From NCBI GenBank assembly GCA_001051155.2, contig JYIP02000001.1:3782001-3846000 (forward strand): 64,000 nucleotides of DNA, in the 5' to 3' direction. This DNA is from Chrysoporthe austroafricana. Lineage: Eukaryota; Ascomycota; Sordariomycetes; Diaporthales; Cryphonectriaceae. Below, piece after piece: positions 1 through 11,240 of the stretch. A model generated the notes under the pieces. That model saw nothing but the letters and a program-made list of their open reading frames with translations. It did no database searches and had not been told where the DNA came from. Positions within the stretch are counted from its first letter, which is position 1; every line of letters starts with the position of its first letter. A program made the translations under genes and the position numbers.

Positions 1-409
1 GGATCTGTATCTCATCCTCTGCGACGGCGGCTATGAAAAAGCTCCGCCATATACCCCTCCTAAGGCACCTTATCCAGCTCCAGATCCACCTTACAAGCCA
101 GCTCCGGATCCCCCTTACAAGCCACCCTACCCAGCTCCGGATCCCCCTTATAAGCCACCACCAGCACCTCCTTCTTACCCAGACCCTCCTAAGTACCCCC
201 CCTACCCAGGCCCTCCCGGGTATCCACCAAAGAAGCTCAATGGCCGTGACGAAGGCAACAAGGGTGGAGACGGGATCGACTGGCACGCTCGACAATGGGA
301 GAACGATAAGCCTAGCTGGGACACGGATGCCAAGTGCGTGAACTGTGGCACACGGGAAAAGGGCTTCGTTGCCATGGTCGACCTTGAGGACAACCAGGAG
401 GCCATGTGA
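1..409 (+). CDS. Proline-rich protein, C-terminal part (5' truncated)
   Basis: An open frame enters from the window edge (first full codon at position 2) and stops with TGA at 407-409, giving 135 residues of a C-terminus. The first half is a degenerate repeat of Pro/Tyr/Lys/Asp units (PAPDPPYKP-like, about four to six copies between residues 20 and 75), followed by a charged, non-repetitive tail with a CVNCG dicysteine and an acidic end (VDLEDNQEAM). Such Pro-Tyr-rich repeats occur in fungal cell-wall, surface and structural proteins, but no family can be named from the tail. The start, any signal peptide and upstream exons are outside the window. That it is coding is supported by the repeat periodicity in one frame only; function is unknown. 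Confidence 0.6.
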   Translation, partial: DLYLILCDGGYEKAPPYTPPKAPYPAPDPPYKPAPDPPYKPPYPAPDPPYKPPPAPPSYPDPPKYPPYPGPPGYPPKKLNGRDEGNKGGDGIDWHARQWENDKPSWDTDAKCVNCGTREKGFVAMVDLEDNQEAM

Positions 410-1071
410 GGGAGGCTTAATATGGGTATACCAGGTACCGTCACATCCAGTAGGAACCACTGTACACAAATGCAGAAAGTCAATCCCTCTTGCGTATCCT
501 ATGTCTGTGATCTCTGAGCAGTGACAGCGTCATTACTATGTGCGAGGTGGCCTCGGCCTGTGACCGTCGTTTTCTGCTCTCAGATCTTGAGACCTCAACA
601 TTTGTAGCGTGTAGCTCCTCCAAAGCATTCTGGTCAGCTCTATGTACTCCAGGGCGACGTTCCGTTTTTCTTATTGACAGGCTTCATATTTTAAACTCCT
701 CGTTCTCCACATGTGAAAAGGAATGATTTGCTACGGGATTTCGACCCAGATAGCCTCATTTACACGAGCCTCTCACCTGCTCATGGCCTTCTTCAAGACC
801 CCTTGCCTTTCGTCTGTCTCTCTGATGCCGTTTATCGTATCCTCCAAACGAATAGCTATAATAAGGGAATTGCAAAGTTATTTGAATAGGAGAAGCAACA
901 CCACTGCTGAAGATCATCACACAGCAGCCCATGTGGACTGCAGTACCATCCTTCAAAATTGTCCATCTCACACCAAGAGCATGTTGCATCAGCAACCTTC
1001 ATCCGAATCGCAAGCCATCCTCATGGGTCATCTTGCCAGCTCGGCGATGATCATACTTCGGTACCCTATTT
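410..1071. other. Intergenic, between convergent 3' ends
   Basis: This stretch separates the 3' end of the proline-rich gene (+) from the 3' end of the CAP gene (-). It contains only short overlapping open frames without family resemblance. It probably holds the two 3' UTRs; I see no RNA gene or repeat. Confidence 0.5.
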
Positions 1072-1907
1072 TCACAGAGTCAGCCACAGCATAGTCATAG
1101 ATACCAAGCAGACCGCGTACCACAGTCGTTTCAACGACGTAGCGTTGGTCAAGCTGGACCCGTTGACCTGCCGGCCGACCTCTGAGCCGAACTGCCCGCC
1201 CACATTTCCACGGGGCCAGTACTCGCAGACAAGGAACCAACCTCTCATGCCGCAGAGCCTACTACCACATCCCACCGTTGTGGTGTTTTTCCAGACTAGC
1301 TGGGTGAAGTGGCCCGTCTGCTCGCTGAAGTCCGGGTTGTTGTAGTTGTACTCTTTTACCTCATCGGCCCCTGAATACTTGGTTGTCAGCTGAAGTATAG
1401 AACGTGTCTAAAGTTTATGATGCTGGTCTCGCAAGTATGAGACATCACTTGTGAATCTGCATGGAAGGCAAATCCGGATAGAGTTCTCACAGAGGGAAGA
1501 GTAAGTAGTCAAGCCAAAGGCCAGATGCACTCACACAGGTCTACACATCCTGTCACATCATCACAGCCTAGCGCCAGATTCTCACCATACGGTCCGCCCG
1601 AGTGTGAGAAATTACACTCAGTACCATCGGTGGGGGAGAAGGGTCCCATCGACAACAGATAAGACGATGCGAACTCTGCGAGCGTCTGGTTCCAGGAGAG
1701 AGAGCTAGCATTGAACTCCTGCCGGACGAAGTTGGTGCTGTTCAGCACGGCAGACGTGAACATGGCATTGCTGGTGAACTGCGGGGCGTCGGAGGCGATG
1801 ATCGGTGAGGCTGTCGCGATAATGGTGACCGTTGTGGAGGGGGGCAAGGTGACTGTGAGGCCGGTGGTGAGGCCGACAAGGCCTGCGAGAGCCAGAAGTG
1901 TCTGCAT
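1072..1907 (-). CDS. Secreted CAP/SCP/PR-1-like protein
   Basis: Two exons on the minus strand, 1535-1907 and 1072-1370, joined at a GTGAGT donor and a TTCAG acceptor, give 223 residues. An N-terminal hydrophobic signal peptide (about residues 1-18) is followed by a short Thr/Ser-rich region and a complete CAP domain (about 50-190). CAP signatures are clear: GHFTQLVW (His145) and the CEYWPRGNV motif near residue 173; the four cavity residues fit His102, Glu109, Glu128 and His145. The splice restores the Trp of WADEV, which supports the intron. The C-terminus (about 205-223) is strongly hydrophobic after a Ser/Asn/Thr stretch, which could be a GPI-attachment signal. Fungal CAP proteins are secreted and bind sterols or lipids (Pry family) or act at host contact; the exact role here is inferred only. 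Confidence 0.88.
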
Positions 1908-2860
1908 CAGTCCAGCTTTTGCTATGCTCTCAGGGCTCGTTGTTTGCGAGCATCATTGATGCTTGTCCCTACAAGACAAATCCGCGTTCGAAAACTCGAG
2001 TAAGTTAGAAGACCCGATCCTGTAGAGGTAGTGCTCGCGTAGGGAGAGAGGACAACCTCCACAGCACCTTCTACACGTTGACTTGTCTCAGTAGCAGGCA
2101 GTTGCAAGAATTCGATGTCTGCAAGAAGGAACGATTGGCATGCAGAGCTCCTTAGGGGGCGCAAGCGCCAAGATGTTAGGCGCCAGGAGATCGCTAGTCA
2201 TTGGACAAAGCCATGCTCGTACAATAGCAGTGGAAGTCTTCCCTTCTACTTAAGCCTAATGACGTCTCATAAGTACCTAAACGTGCAATAAGATTTCAAT
2301 ACTATAATCCAGGCTGAGATTTCTTCTGAGGAAAGTTAGGCTCGATTTTCACTGTATGGGATGCATATGATCAACAGGTGCATGGAGTCGGTAGAATCGC
2401 AAAAGCAAGCCCTGTTGCTGTTACCTCACTGTTTCTTAATAAAAGCATCTTCTGCTTTCTGATTATTCTTCAAGAAATACGATGCGGCAGTATTGAGCTT
2501 GTAACCCGGCAGATGACAGTGTGGTTGTGACATTCCTCAAGTAGGGATCGCAGATGGCACTCATTAATTAGTCCTTGTTTGCCATAAGATCTGGATGTCA
2601 AGTAAATATGGTACATGGCTTTGACTTTGTGAATTCATTAGAATTAGCAACTGCTGAAGGAGCCGGGGGTTCCTCATGAGGTAGAGGTTCTCAACTTTAC
2701 GCATATAGAGGCAGATGGCTGACACATATGCTTGGAGAAGCACACCTCGGTGATTTATGCAATAATAAGAAGCTTTGTATACATCGAAATTTGCAAGATT
2801 ATAACGCGACATTTGATCCGCAAGGCTAACTATATGTCAAAAGATTTATCGTAGTGTAAT
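1908..2860. other. Intergenic, upstream of the CAP gene
   Basis: This is AT-richer DNA between the CAP gene start and the 3' end of the VOC-fold gene. Only short, non-conserved-looking open frames occur. It should contain the CAP promoter; no specific element was identified. Confidence 0.45.
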
Positions 2861-3313
2861 TCATGCAGTCTGTGAAACCTGCTCATCGTTAATGCCGCTC
2901 TCCCCCTTGCAAACAGCCTCTAGCCTCCACCCATCAGGATCAATGATAAAGGCTGCATAGTAATGTCTTCCATAATGTGTTCTCAGTCCTGGCGGACCAT
3001 CGCACTTCCCACCACTGCGCAGCGCCGCAGCATGAAACTCATCCACCGAATTCCGACTATTCGCGTTGAAAGCGATGTGACTTCCCGGTCCAGGAGCAGA
3101 GGCTTCTGCTCCGTACTCGAAGATGTTCACCAGCTCATGATCAGCGTCCGGGCCATAGCCTAGCGTGCGTGGTCTCGAGCTGGAAGGGTTGTCGTTGACA
3201 CTGTTGTAGACGAGATGCAGGCCGATGAGGGGTAGCACTTCGTCGTAGAAGCGCTTGGCGGTATCGTAGCTGCTTACGCCTAGAGAGATGTGGCCAAGGG
3301 GATGGGAGTGCAT
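2861..3313 (-). CDS. Glyoxalase/bleomycin-resistance (VOC) fold protein
   Basis: A single-exon frame of 150 residues starting at ATG 3311-3313. It has the hallmarks of the vicinal oxygen chelate superfamily: an N-terminal beta strand with metal-ligand-type His (LGHISLGVSSYDTAKRFYD), an internal SHIAFNA strand with a second His, and a C-terminal AAFIIDPDGWRLEAVCKG strand containing the usual DPDG turn and a Glu ligand position. The length suits a single-module protein with one pair of beta-alpha-beta-beta-beta units. Members include glyoxalase I, dioxygenases, isomerases and resistance proteins; fungal proteins of this small class are mostly uncharacterised and cytosolic. No signal peptide is seen. 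The substrate cannot be named from sequence. Confidence 0.88.
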   Translation of the reverse strand: MHSHPLGHISLGVSSYDTAKRFYDEVLPLIGLHLVYNSVNDNPSSSRPRTLGYGPDADHELVNIFEYGAEASAPGPGSHIAFNANSRNSVDEFHAAALRSGGKCDGPPGLRTHYGRHYYAAFIIDPDGWRLEAVCKGESGINDEQVSQTA

Positions 3314-3540
3314 CGTTCATAGCCCGGCCTCTCTTGTGCGAGGGATTTGAATGAAATGAATGTCTTGTTCTATATCGAGACTAAGTAAGACACGATAGAG
3401 ACTCAAGGAGCACCATGAGGTCTACCTTGGTAGCCTAAAAGTTTTCTAGACCGTCCAATGCGGCTAAGCCAGGCACACAGGTCTCTTATCAAACCAACCA
3501 CTGAACGGACGGACCCACCCCCTCCATTCTGGTGTGCTTA

Positions 3541-6500
3541 TCAATATCTCTTGCTCAGAGCAGAAGGAGTCCCAGAAGTCTTGGTCTTCTGGTACTTCAA
3601 ATTGAAGGGAATCATCGTCATTCCCTGCCAATCATCGGGATTCTCCGGATCCCCAAAAATACTCAACGCCCTCACTTCCAGTCCATATCTCCCCTCAGGC
3701 ACGATGCTACCATCATCCAGCAGCCCAGTAAAGACCACGGACTTCTCATCGCGGGCTGTGACATACTCTAGCGGGAATCCCCATACACTGCCTGCGATGG
3801 TGCTCCCGGCGACGACGGTGGTGGGGCCCGAGTAATTCTTCGACATAGGCACGACATCAGCCCGGAGGGTGCGGGTGCCGAGATCGAGGCTCGCGGCCGC
3901 CCACGGATAGCGGACGTAGAGCGATGGGCTCACAGTAGTGTTTATTGTCGGATATGGGACGGTGAAGGTCTGGTCGGCGGCGCCGACAGGTTCATTGCCT
4001 GGATAACTCAGCATAGCTCCCTTCGACGGATCTAGAACTACGGCGCGCCTCATGCTACCAACGACGCCAAGGTAGGGGATCGTCAGGTTTTGGTTGTTGG
4101 AGCCGTTAAGGACAAAGTATCCCCCATACACTGGCAATGAGAGACCGTAGAGCAGAAAATCCTGTGGTGGTGATAAGGTGACGGTAATTTCGGCGCGGTC
4201 ACCTGCTGGGATATTGACTAGTTTTTCCGAGAATTCAGCGTTTGCAGTGGCTGCAAAGATGCGATTGGGGAAGCTGTCAGGGTATGAGCTCGTTATCGAG
4301 AGTGTGTACATGCCGAGTGTCGGAGAGTGGGAGACGCGGTAGGTGACGGTCTCATCCCCGATGTTCTGGATTGTGAAGGTCACATTTGGAGGGAAGTTGT
4401 CCGTATCGTTGAATGAGATGCCGGTCGAGTCCACCAGTGTGGTCGAAAATGCAGCGTCGTATGCCTGTATTAGTCCAGAACCTTGTTGGGCGGTGGGTGC
4501 CAACCCGTTAATGGTGCCGGCCCCATCGTTCCAAAGATTCGCCTTTGAAGTGCTGCTGATAATTCTTGCAAGTTCTAAGGGGTTTCGCTTGATTCCTCGA
4601 ATCTGCATTAGAAGCGCATACACCCCTGCCACGAACGGTGTTGCCCTAGAGATCGGTCAGAGTCTGTGCTTTCCATATCTTTGTGACATGAATCGAGTAC
4701 CGGAGCCTGCGAGCTTCAACGCGGTAGGCGAATTTACAAGTATATACTCACATCGATGTGCCAGATAATACCGCATAACCTCCCTCGCTCAGAAGATAAG
4801 TGGAAAGGATGTTGCCACCAGGAGCTGCAACAGATGGATACGAAGCCAACTCCCAAGTTGGACCCCAGCTGGTGTAGTCACTGGCAAATCCACCTGTAAG
4901 ATTGTTGGGTACCTGTGTGTAGGCTAGCTCAGCGTGAAGCGGATCAATGAAGGTGAGCTGAACGTCTGCGCCGTCATTAAGCAACTGGATAAACTCGGCT
5001 CCTTGTGCAGGGCTTATAGTCGCGGTTGAGTTGATGGTCATGTCTGAATAGTGGATTGCAAGTGGTGCAAAGCTTTCGCACGTTAGCTTTGCGTACCGTA
5101 TTCTCTCAAATGGATCGAACTTACTTCTCAAGGATGTCTGCATAGAATAGGATGGCGCGTGCGTTGAAAAGCTGAGCATTCTTGGCCTTAACCGAAGGGT
5201 CGCATCCGCCGAGGCGGATCAGGACCACGTAGTCGGACAAATCACCCGTGTCTGCAGCGAGATCCGAGCAAGCATCGTTCTCCACAGATGTGTTTCTGCT
5301 CAAAGCCTTTAGAGGCAGTGAAATGTTTAGGAATCCAAAAGCACCAGGCAGCCATGTGAATGCAACGTCGCCAGTAGCGTTCTTGGCCGAGGATGAGGTG
5401 TAGGTACCTTTCGGAAGGAAATACGGAGTCACAATGTTGTCAAATGAAGCCACTGCCGTGACACTGTTCCCGTCTGCGGCATCACTAGCTGTGAAAAGAC
5501 CAGCATAGCCGTCATTTCCAGCAGCCAGGGTGCACGGAACGCCCTCCTATAGCCTAAGAAGTCAGTAGCGAACGGTAGGAGCAGACCACAAAAGAGACGG
5601 ATTTCTCTCAGCGTAGCGGTCAAACCAAGAAAGCGTCTTTTAAGAAAGGACGGCTGGAAACTGTTAAGAAGCAACGTTGAATAACTTACGCTGACAATGC
5701 GACTGACGACTGCTCCCCAAGGTGCCTCGCTCCAGCCCCCTAAGCTTCCGATGGACGCCGTAATGATATCGCTTCCATCATCAAATGCCATCCCAAAGGC
5801 TGAGATGAGCACGTCGTCTGTGGTGCCGAAACTTTCACAGCTGAAAACCTTGTACATTCCAAGTTTGACCCCAGGGGCAACGCCAGTGAAGTTCATCCTG
5901 TTTTGCTGAGCTGCAATGATCCCACTAACATGAGTCCCGTGGCCGATACAATCGTCATATGGGTCCGGATCTGGCTTCGGGTTATTGAAACCCGTCCAAG
6001 TATCGCCAACCAAATCGTAGCCATATTCGACAAGGCATTTCTTCCCAAAGCATCCACCAAGTGCGGGATGTAGGTAGTCAACGCCTGTGTCTACAATTCC
6101 GACGCGAACGCCGTCCCCGGAATCTGTGACAGCTCGACATCAGAAGACGTCAACAGCAATCAAACTTCCATACATAAATAAGGTGGGAAGGGCCTCCAAT
6201 TTCCATTGAAGGACTAATGTCGTGAAGCCTGGTGGAATGGGAGGATACGAGAATGCTTTCGGAATGACTCACAGCCTTTGGCGTGAAGCCTGTCGACTTG
6301 GGTCATCACATGGGGTGAGAAACTGTCTCTTGCACTAACGACTTGCTCATCGAGAATTATGTCGATGGATGACGTTGGGTTTTGCATGGTACTCCTTCTC
6401 ATAAGATCGGGAATTCGATACTTTCTGACAGGCCACATCTGCCTGACCGCTGACAAGGCTGAGATCATGGACACTTGCTGCTTCTCGCTAGCTATGTCCG

Positions 6501-6785
6501 TGATTCTGAATGAGGCACCGTTGAAAACAGTAGAATTGAGGTTCATCCGTGGGTCGACAATGATTCCACTGGCGCCCAGAGCATCATAAAACGATATGTT
6601 GTCCTTCAACACGGTCAGCAGTGATCAAAGAAATACGCGGGTATTTAGGAACAAACATGGCCATCTGCAAACTCCACGATGTATGCTCCAGTGACGAAAT
6701 GTTCGTCTACCGCTGATGTCAAGTTCAGTGAATAGCCAGCGAGGGCAGTGCCCACACACGCTGCTATTGCGAAGGCCAGGCGCAT
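3541..6785 (-). CDS. Secreted subtilisin-like serine protease (S8, Vpr/PA-insert type)
   Basis: Six minus-strand exons (6657-6785, 6273-6603, 5690-6123, 5125-5546, 4752-5072, 3541-4645) join in frame to 913 residues. A signal peptide (residues 1-16) precedes an inhibitor-type propeptide that ends near residue 150. The catalytic domain shows Asp165 (GIVDTGVDY), His215 (GHGTHVSG), the oxyanion Asn309 (LAAGNDG) and Ser545 (SGTSM, split by the last intron). About 100 residues between Asn309 and Ser545 form a PA-like insert, and roughly 330 residues after the catalytic core form the C-terminal beta-rich (Fn3-like) extension usual for large fungal subtilases. Several N-glycosylation sequons occur. 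The enzyme likely degrades extracellular protein. It lies 227 nt from the VOC gene start and has its own TATA-like box. Exon 1/2 and 4/5 junctions are least certain. Confidence 0.9.
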
Positions 6786-6883
6786 TCTGGGACGTGACAA
6801 GCAAATCTAAGAGGATGTTCGACGCTCGGTGAGTTCTTGAATCAAGCTTTCACTAGTCCGCAGGAGAAGCCCAAAGGGCCAGG

Positions 6884-6891
6884 ATATATAT
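6884..6891 (-). promoter_or_regulatory. TATA-like box of the subtilase gene
   Basis: TATATATA lies about 100 nt upstream of the ATG at 6785 on the minus strand, a normal TATA-to-start distance for a fungal secreted protease. Confidence 0.5.
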
Positions 6892-8203
6892 AACAATCTG
6901 ACGCCAGTACTATTTCCCTTCTTCCATCACCGCACAAGTCGACTTGTGAAACAAACATTGCTGTGCGAAGCCGTCGGTAGTTCTACAATTGCCGAAGAAC
7001 TCGAGCTCTCTCACTCCAGAGGGCGAGCGATATGGGACGCTACGGGAAATCATGAGTAGCAGGCCCAGATTAACATAGACTAAGGCGGAAGTGTCCACTC
7101 CAGCTTCCGAGGGAGAACAGATTCTGGGTAGCACATTTGTCATCTCATGCATTACCCGAGCATAAAGCTCCGCCCGATGCCCGGGTTGGCCGTCACGATA
7201 ATGAGGGTTACTGAACTGTTGAGAGTACTACCTCTCTATGGTGACGTATAGAGGAACATTGGAAGGTAAAATCAGGTGACAATCTGTAGCCCATAAGCCT
7301 AATGTTGAGATGCTGAACAGCGGTGAAGACACCGGTCAAGCGGCATGAGCATCGAGTTGGTATGATAGCGCCAACTCGTGCGACAGTGGCGCCTCAATTT
7401 CGCAGTATCAAGGCTTCAGGTAGCACATAAATTAAGAACTCGATCAGGAAATAAAGATTCGGCCGGATGTTGAACACCTTGACAAGACACGTGAGGGAAA
7501 GGTTGCTCTGCAGCACTCTGTGGGGCACCGAGTGGTGCAGACGGTTAAGGTAATTACGTAAGCGGTATCCTTGCTGCTGCCTGAGACAGAACCCCCACCT
7601 CGACCACCACCGCAGCACTCGACAGCTTGTATTCAGCACCCACAGCAATTCCATCCCTCGATAAAACTCGCCCGGACTTCTCAAGTCTTCCGAAGGCCTC
7701 AACAAATTTACAAACAAATTCCATCCAGGCTAGTCGCATTCTTTCAAGACTTGTGAACCTCGGATGGACATGCATGGCACACGTTCCGGACAGTCTACAA
7801 ACACACGGGTGCGGCCATGAGTGCGGGTCAAACGGCTTGACGGATTGTTTGAGCTACGGATGCACGTTCGTTGGAAGGCGGCTCAGCATTCTGACAATCT
7901 TGACAAGTAACACAGACGGCACCGGCACCTCAAGCAAACCACTTGTACGACTTGTGTCCCCTCCTCCACCTCAGCCAGCATCGTGAGATGTTAACGCCTG
8001 GCAACCAACATCACAGAGACTTAACGTCTATCAATCATCAATATTCACTCTCCTCCGACTGTTCTCAGGTCTAGTCCTCTTCGTCGTCAGCTTTCTCAGA
8101 GCGTGAAGGAGAAGCCTGGCTGGATGCTCCACGGATATGAGCCACTGCAGCTTCGACTTGTCATTGGTCAGCATGTGGCTTAGTCATCTCATCGACCCAG
8201 ACC
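6892..8203. other. Intergenic, no gene recognised
   Basis: This stretch lies between the subtilase promoter and the 3' end of the small hypothetical gene. It has short overlapping frames in both directions, none with a recognisable domain, signal peptide or splice logic. It presumably includes the rest of the subtilase promoter. Nothing else was identified. Confidence 0.45.
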
Positions 8204-8806
8204 TCATTCCGACAGATGCCAAAGGGACATCAACGACGCAGCAGTCATGAACCTACGTTGGGAGTCCATCTTTGCACGACCCTCTTGGTAAGTCCTTTCA
8301 TTCGGACAGCAGTCACAGAAGCGGCTGCATTCCTTCACCGGTTCAAGCTCTGGAGTTCTGAGCCGGCCAATCAGCGGCGTCCTAGGTGGTGTCGACAGTA
8401 CCACGTTCCGTCCTTCGAGGTCAGCCCAATGCACATGCTTTGAGGTCCTCTTCTCAGATGGCATCTGGTATCTAGGCACCGACTCGATGACGTGCGACAA
8501 AGCTTGCCTGTCCTTGGCAGCCTCATGAGGCCCGAACGCCGGGAACGGAGGGCCTGGCCGTGGAGTTGGTGACCAGGAATATTCCGCCGACAACACGATG
8601 TCAGTCAAGTCCTGAAGAGGGTTTCTCATACCACTGAGAGGTAAGGAAGGTACTCTTGGACGGCGTGTGGCTGAATGGCTTCTCCTTGATGACCGGTGTC
8701 TAGGTCGAGGGTGATAGGGACCATGGGACCTGAAAGAGGGCTGAGGTACACCATGTGGTGAGGGTGTCACGACCAAGCGGTCACAGGAGGACACTCTAGA
8801 CAACAT
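8204..8806 (-). CDS. Hypothetical protein with PP1-docking-like motif
   Basis: A 200-residue single frame starts at ATG 8804-8806. I do not recognise the family. The N-terminal half is Arg/Ser/Pro-rich and probably disordered (SRRSHSATRRP region). Residues 122-136 contain KHVHWADLEGRNVVL, which fits the pattern [K/R]-x-V-x-[F/W]-A-D-x-x-G-x-x-[VL] of type-1 phosphatase (PP1) docking segments found in glycogen-targeting and related regulatory subunits. A CDCC cysteine cluster follows near residue 165. Support for a real gene is the TATAAAAG at 9049-9056 about 245 nt upstream, with no ATG on that strand between the box and this start. No CBM21-type domain is visible, so it would not be a classical glycogen targeter. 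Function is unknown. Confidence 0.5.
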   Translation of the reverse strand: MLSRVSSCDRLVVTPSPHGVPQPSFRSHGPYHPRPRHRSSRRSHSATRRPRVPSLPLSGMRNPLQDLTDIVLSAEYSWSPTPRPGPPFPAFGPHEAAKDRQALSHVIESVPRYQMPSEKRTSKHVHWADLEGRNVVLSTPPRTPLIGRLRTPELEPVKECSRFCDCCPNERTYQEGRAKMDSQRRFMTAASLMSLWHLSE

Positions 8807-9048
8807 GGTAGTGGACGATGTTGAACGTAATCAAAGAACCCTTCGGGAGACGGGAGGTGTCCTCACTGGGGGCGTGGTGTGGGCAGGGGGATTTCGAAGT
8901 GGTCTAGTGGTCTTACAAGTCCTCGGCTCGATGGCTTGTGATATCTCTGGAAAGTTCGAGATGATTTTGAGAGAAATTCTGATGGAATGGAATATTGATA
9001 GATGAAGGAGGAGAGAATATGGAAAGAGAGTGTTAGGGTGGGACGTGG

Positions 9049-9056
9049 CTTTTATA
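9049..9056 (-). promoter_or_regulatory. TATA box upstream of the 200-residue hypothetical gene
   Basis: TATAAAAG on the minus strand. The first downstream ATG on that strand is the start of the 200-residue frame at 8806, implying a 5' leader of about 200 nt. Confidence 0.4.
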
Positions 9057-11240
9057 CGGGCTCCAACCAAGGAGCATGTAAGTCAACTTGACCAATCAGG
9101 TCCCGCACCCTCCTCGACCACCCCTGCCGAACCTGACTTCACTCCATGCACCCCAAGGGCACATATCTCCTCCGTCAGTACACCCATCATGAATCACTCG
9201 TCCGAAAGCCCCTGCACACTACCTGGCCAGAATTGTCAACTTGAACATGCAACGAGCTGCGAATATGCAGGCCGAAGAGAGGGGTGTCCCTGAAGTCCAA
9301 TGTGCAGCTCTGCGGTCTTGCCTGCAGCCCTTTCTACTCAACTACGAGTCAAGATGTTTGCTCTCCTGTAACCTCAGCAGATTCAGAGCCATCTCGAATA
9401 CGATTGAGCAAGACGCCCGCATCGAGTTACACCTATTCACAAGTAATTATCAGAGACATGGCTCGCGTCAGGTCGACTGGTAATGCTGGTTCCGGTCACA
9501 ATCTCTCCCGCCTCTGCGCGCTCTGTACCCAGGAGGTTATGAGTCCCCTCACGATGCCTTGATGGCAATAGCAAGCTAGTACAAGAGGCATAGGCAAAAC
9601 CTGCTAGCTGTAACTCCCGCTCAAAGTCACAGCCCGTATATAGGTCGTCTAAGTTCCCTGCAGCACAGTCTTCTAATGTCGTCTCTAGAAGGGCTTGTCT
9701 CAAAACCTCGAATCCTTACATGATCCTTCGTCACTCAGATATCGGTCCAAAATATGTTTCCTTTCACCCCTTTTCCAATGAGCAGAATATCTTGAGGCCG
9801 CCTCTCCTCGCGCAGCGTTCAGATTAACCGACGGCGAGTCCAACATGTAGTCAGGGATACGGGCGAGATTGACAGGGGTCCTTGTGAGCAGTACCCACTT
9901 ATGCTGAGATATGTCACCCTAACACTGCGCTCTCTGTCGCACTAGTTTTTTCATTAATCTAGGAACATTATTTTTTCAATTTTGCGCTTCCGGAATCTGG
10001 AAGAACAGATGTTTTCAATATAACCACACAGTCTTCAAGGAACGTCGTCGATCTAGAATAAATTTCCAATCAAAGGCTTTGCCATCAATATTGTTCCAAT
10101 AATAAGGGTACCCTAACCTTAAGCTTACTGCCGCCTCAGAGTGAGTGAGTGGCTAGAGACCCCTGTCAGTTCCACTTTTCCTACAGACCTGGCATCGCTT
10201 GGACAGGAGAGAGGAATGATGTTGTGGTGGGCAGCGCAGGGGCCTAGTGCTAAGGACACCCCCCCATTTGGGCGTATAAGTAGATTGACCATCGTCCTGT
10301 ACATAAGGGCTAGTTATTCTCGCCCGCCACACTACAGCACTGCCGGCGCATGAAGACAAGGGTCAAGGGCGCCTCCTCATACCGCTCACTCGTACAACAG
10401 TAGACAAGTAACAATAAGATAGTTAGGCATTTATTACTAAACCCTGTATTGTCGCTAATAGTTGGCGGCGTGTACTGCCGCTTTATGAGATGGACAAGCT
10501 CCTTGAACAGTGATTTTGGACACAATCGCATCCAGTGGGAATCACATTAACACTCTAGATGAGCTCTGCTCAGGACAAGATGTTGTGTAACCCAATGGCG
10601 CTACAGCAAGTCCCACCTGAGAGAACTGCCGACAGAAATGGGTAAACATTCGCACAAATCCTTGCGAGCTGCTCTAAATACCTAGATAACACAAACTGTG
10701 AGGCCGAGGATATCGGTCCTTCGATGCCAGGATTTGGGCCACTGATATTTCGCAATGAAATGGTTAACTAGGGTAAGCTACAGAACTGCTTTGGGGTTTC
10801 GTGTCAGTTCAAAATGAAGAGCAACTATGAGATAATAACATTTGTGTTCGCCGAAAACGAGAATTTTGCCATCTAGCAGAATATGATCATTCACGATGCC
10901 TTACAAAAAGGAGAAAAAGCAGGCCGAGCACGTTCGATATAGTCAACTTCTTGTGTTGTTCCTATAAACAGAACCTTAGACATTGCCAGCTGCTTCCAAA
11001 AAGACAACATTTTGCTTCTCTTAGGCTTGTGCAGGCCTCAGTATCGATGCTGTGAAAGTCAAAGCTAAGAGTCCACATTGACTTGTGTGATGTGTACTCT
11101 TGATTGATATGTGTAGAGGGAGGGTTTTGTTGTTGCATCCAGGTTCTGTAGCTCAAAGACACTCTCTCCTCACTGGGAGAAAGTTTTGGCCAAATAAAAG
11201 CGTCTAGATAGGCAGTATGAACACAAATATAGTTCTAAAA
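9057..11240. other. Gene-free stretch
   Basis: About 2.2 kb with only short, overlapping frames. One frame at 9284-9562 (+) has a somewhat protein-like composition but no family signal. I see no RNA gene or intact mobile element. Composition is mixed, with AT-richer patches around 9.9-10.1 kb and 10.8-11.2 kb. Confidence 0.45.

Noticed and set aside
9284..9562. 92-codon plus-strand frame with a protein-like composition
   Set aside because: No family, no promoter element and no splice partner; too short to support.
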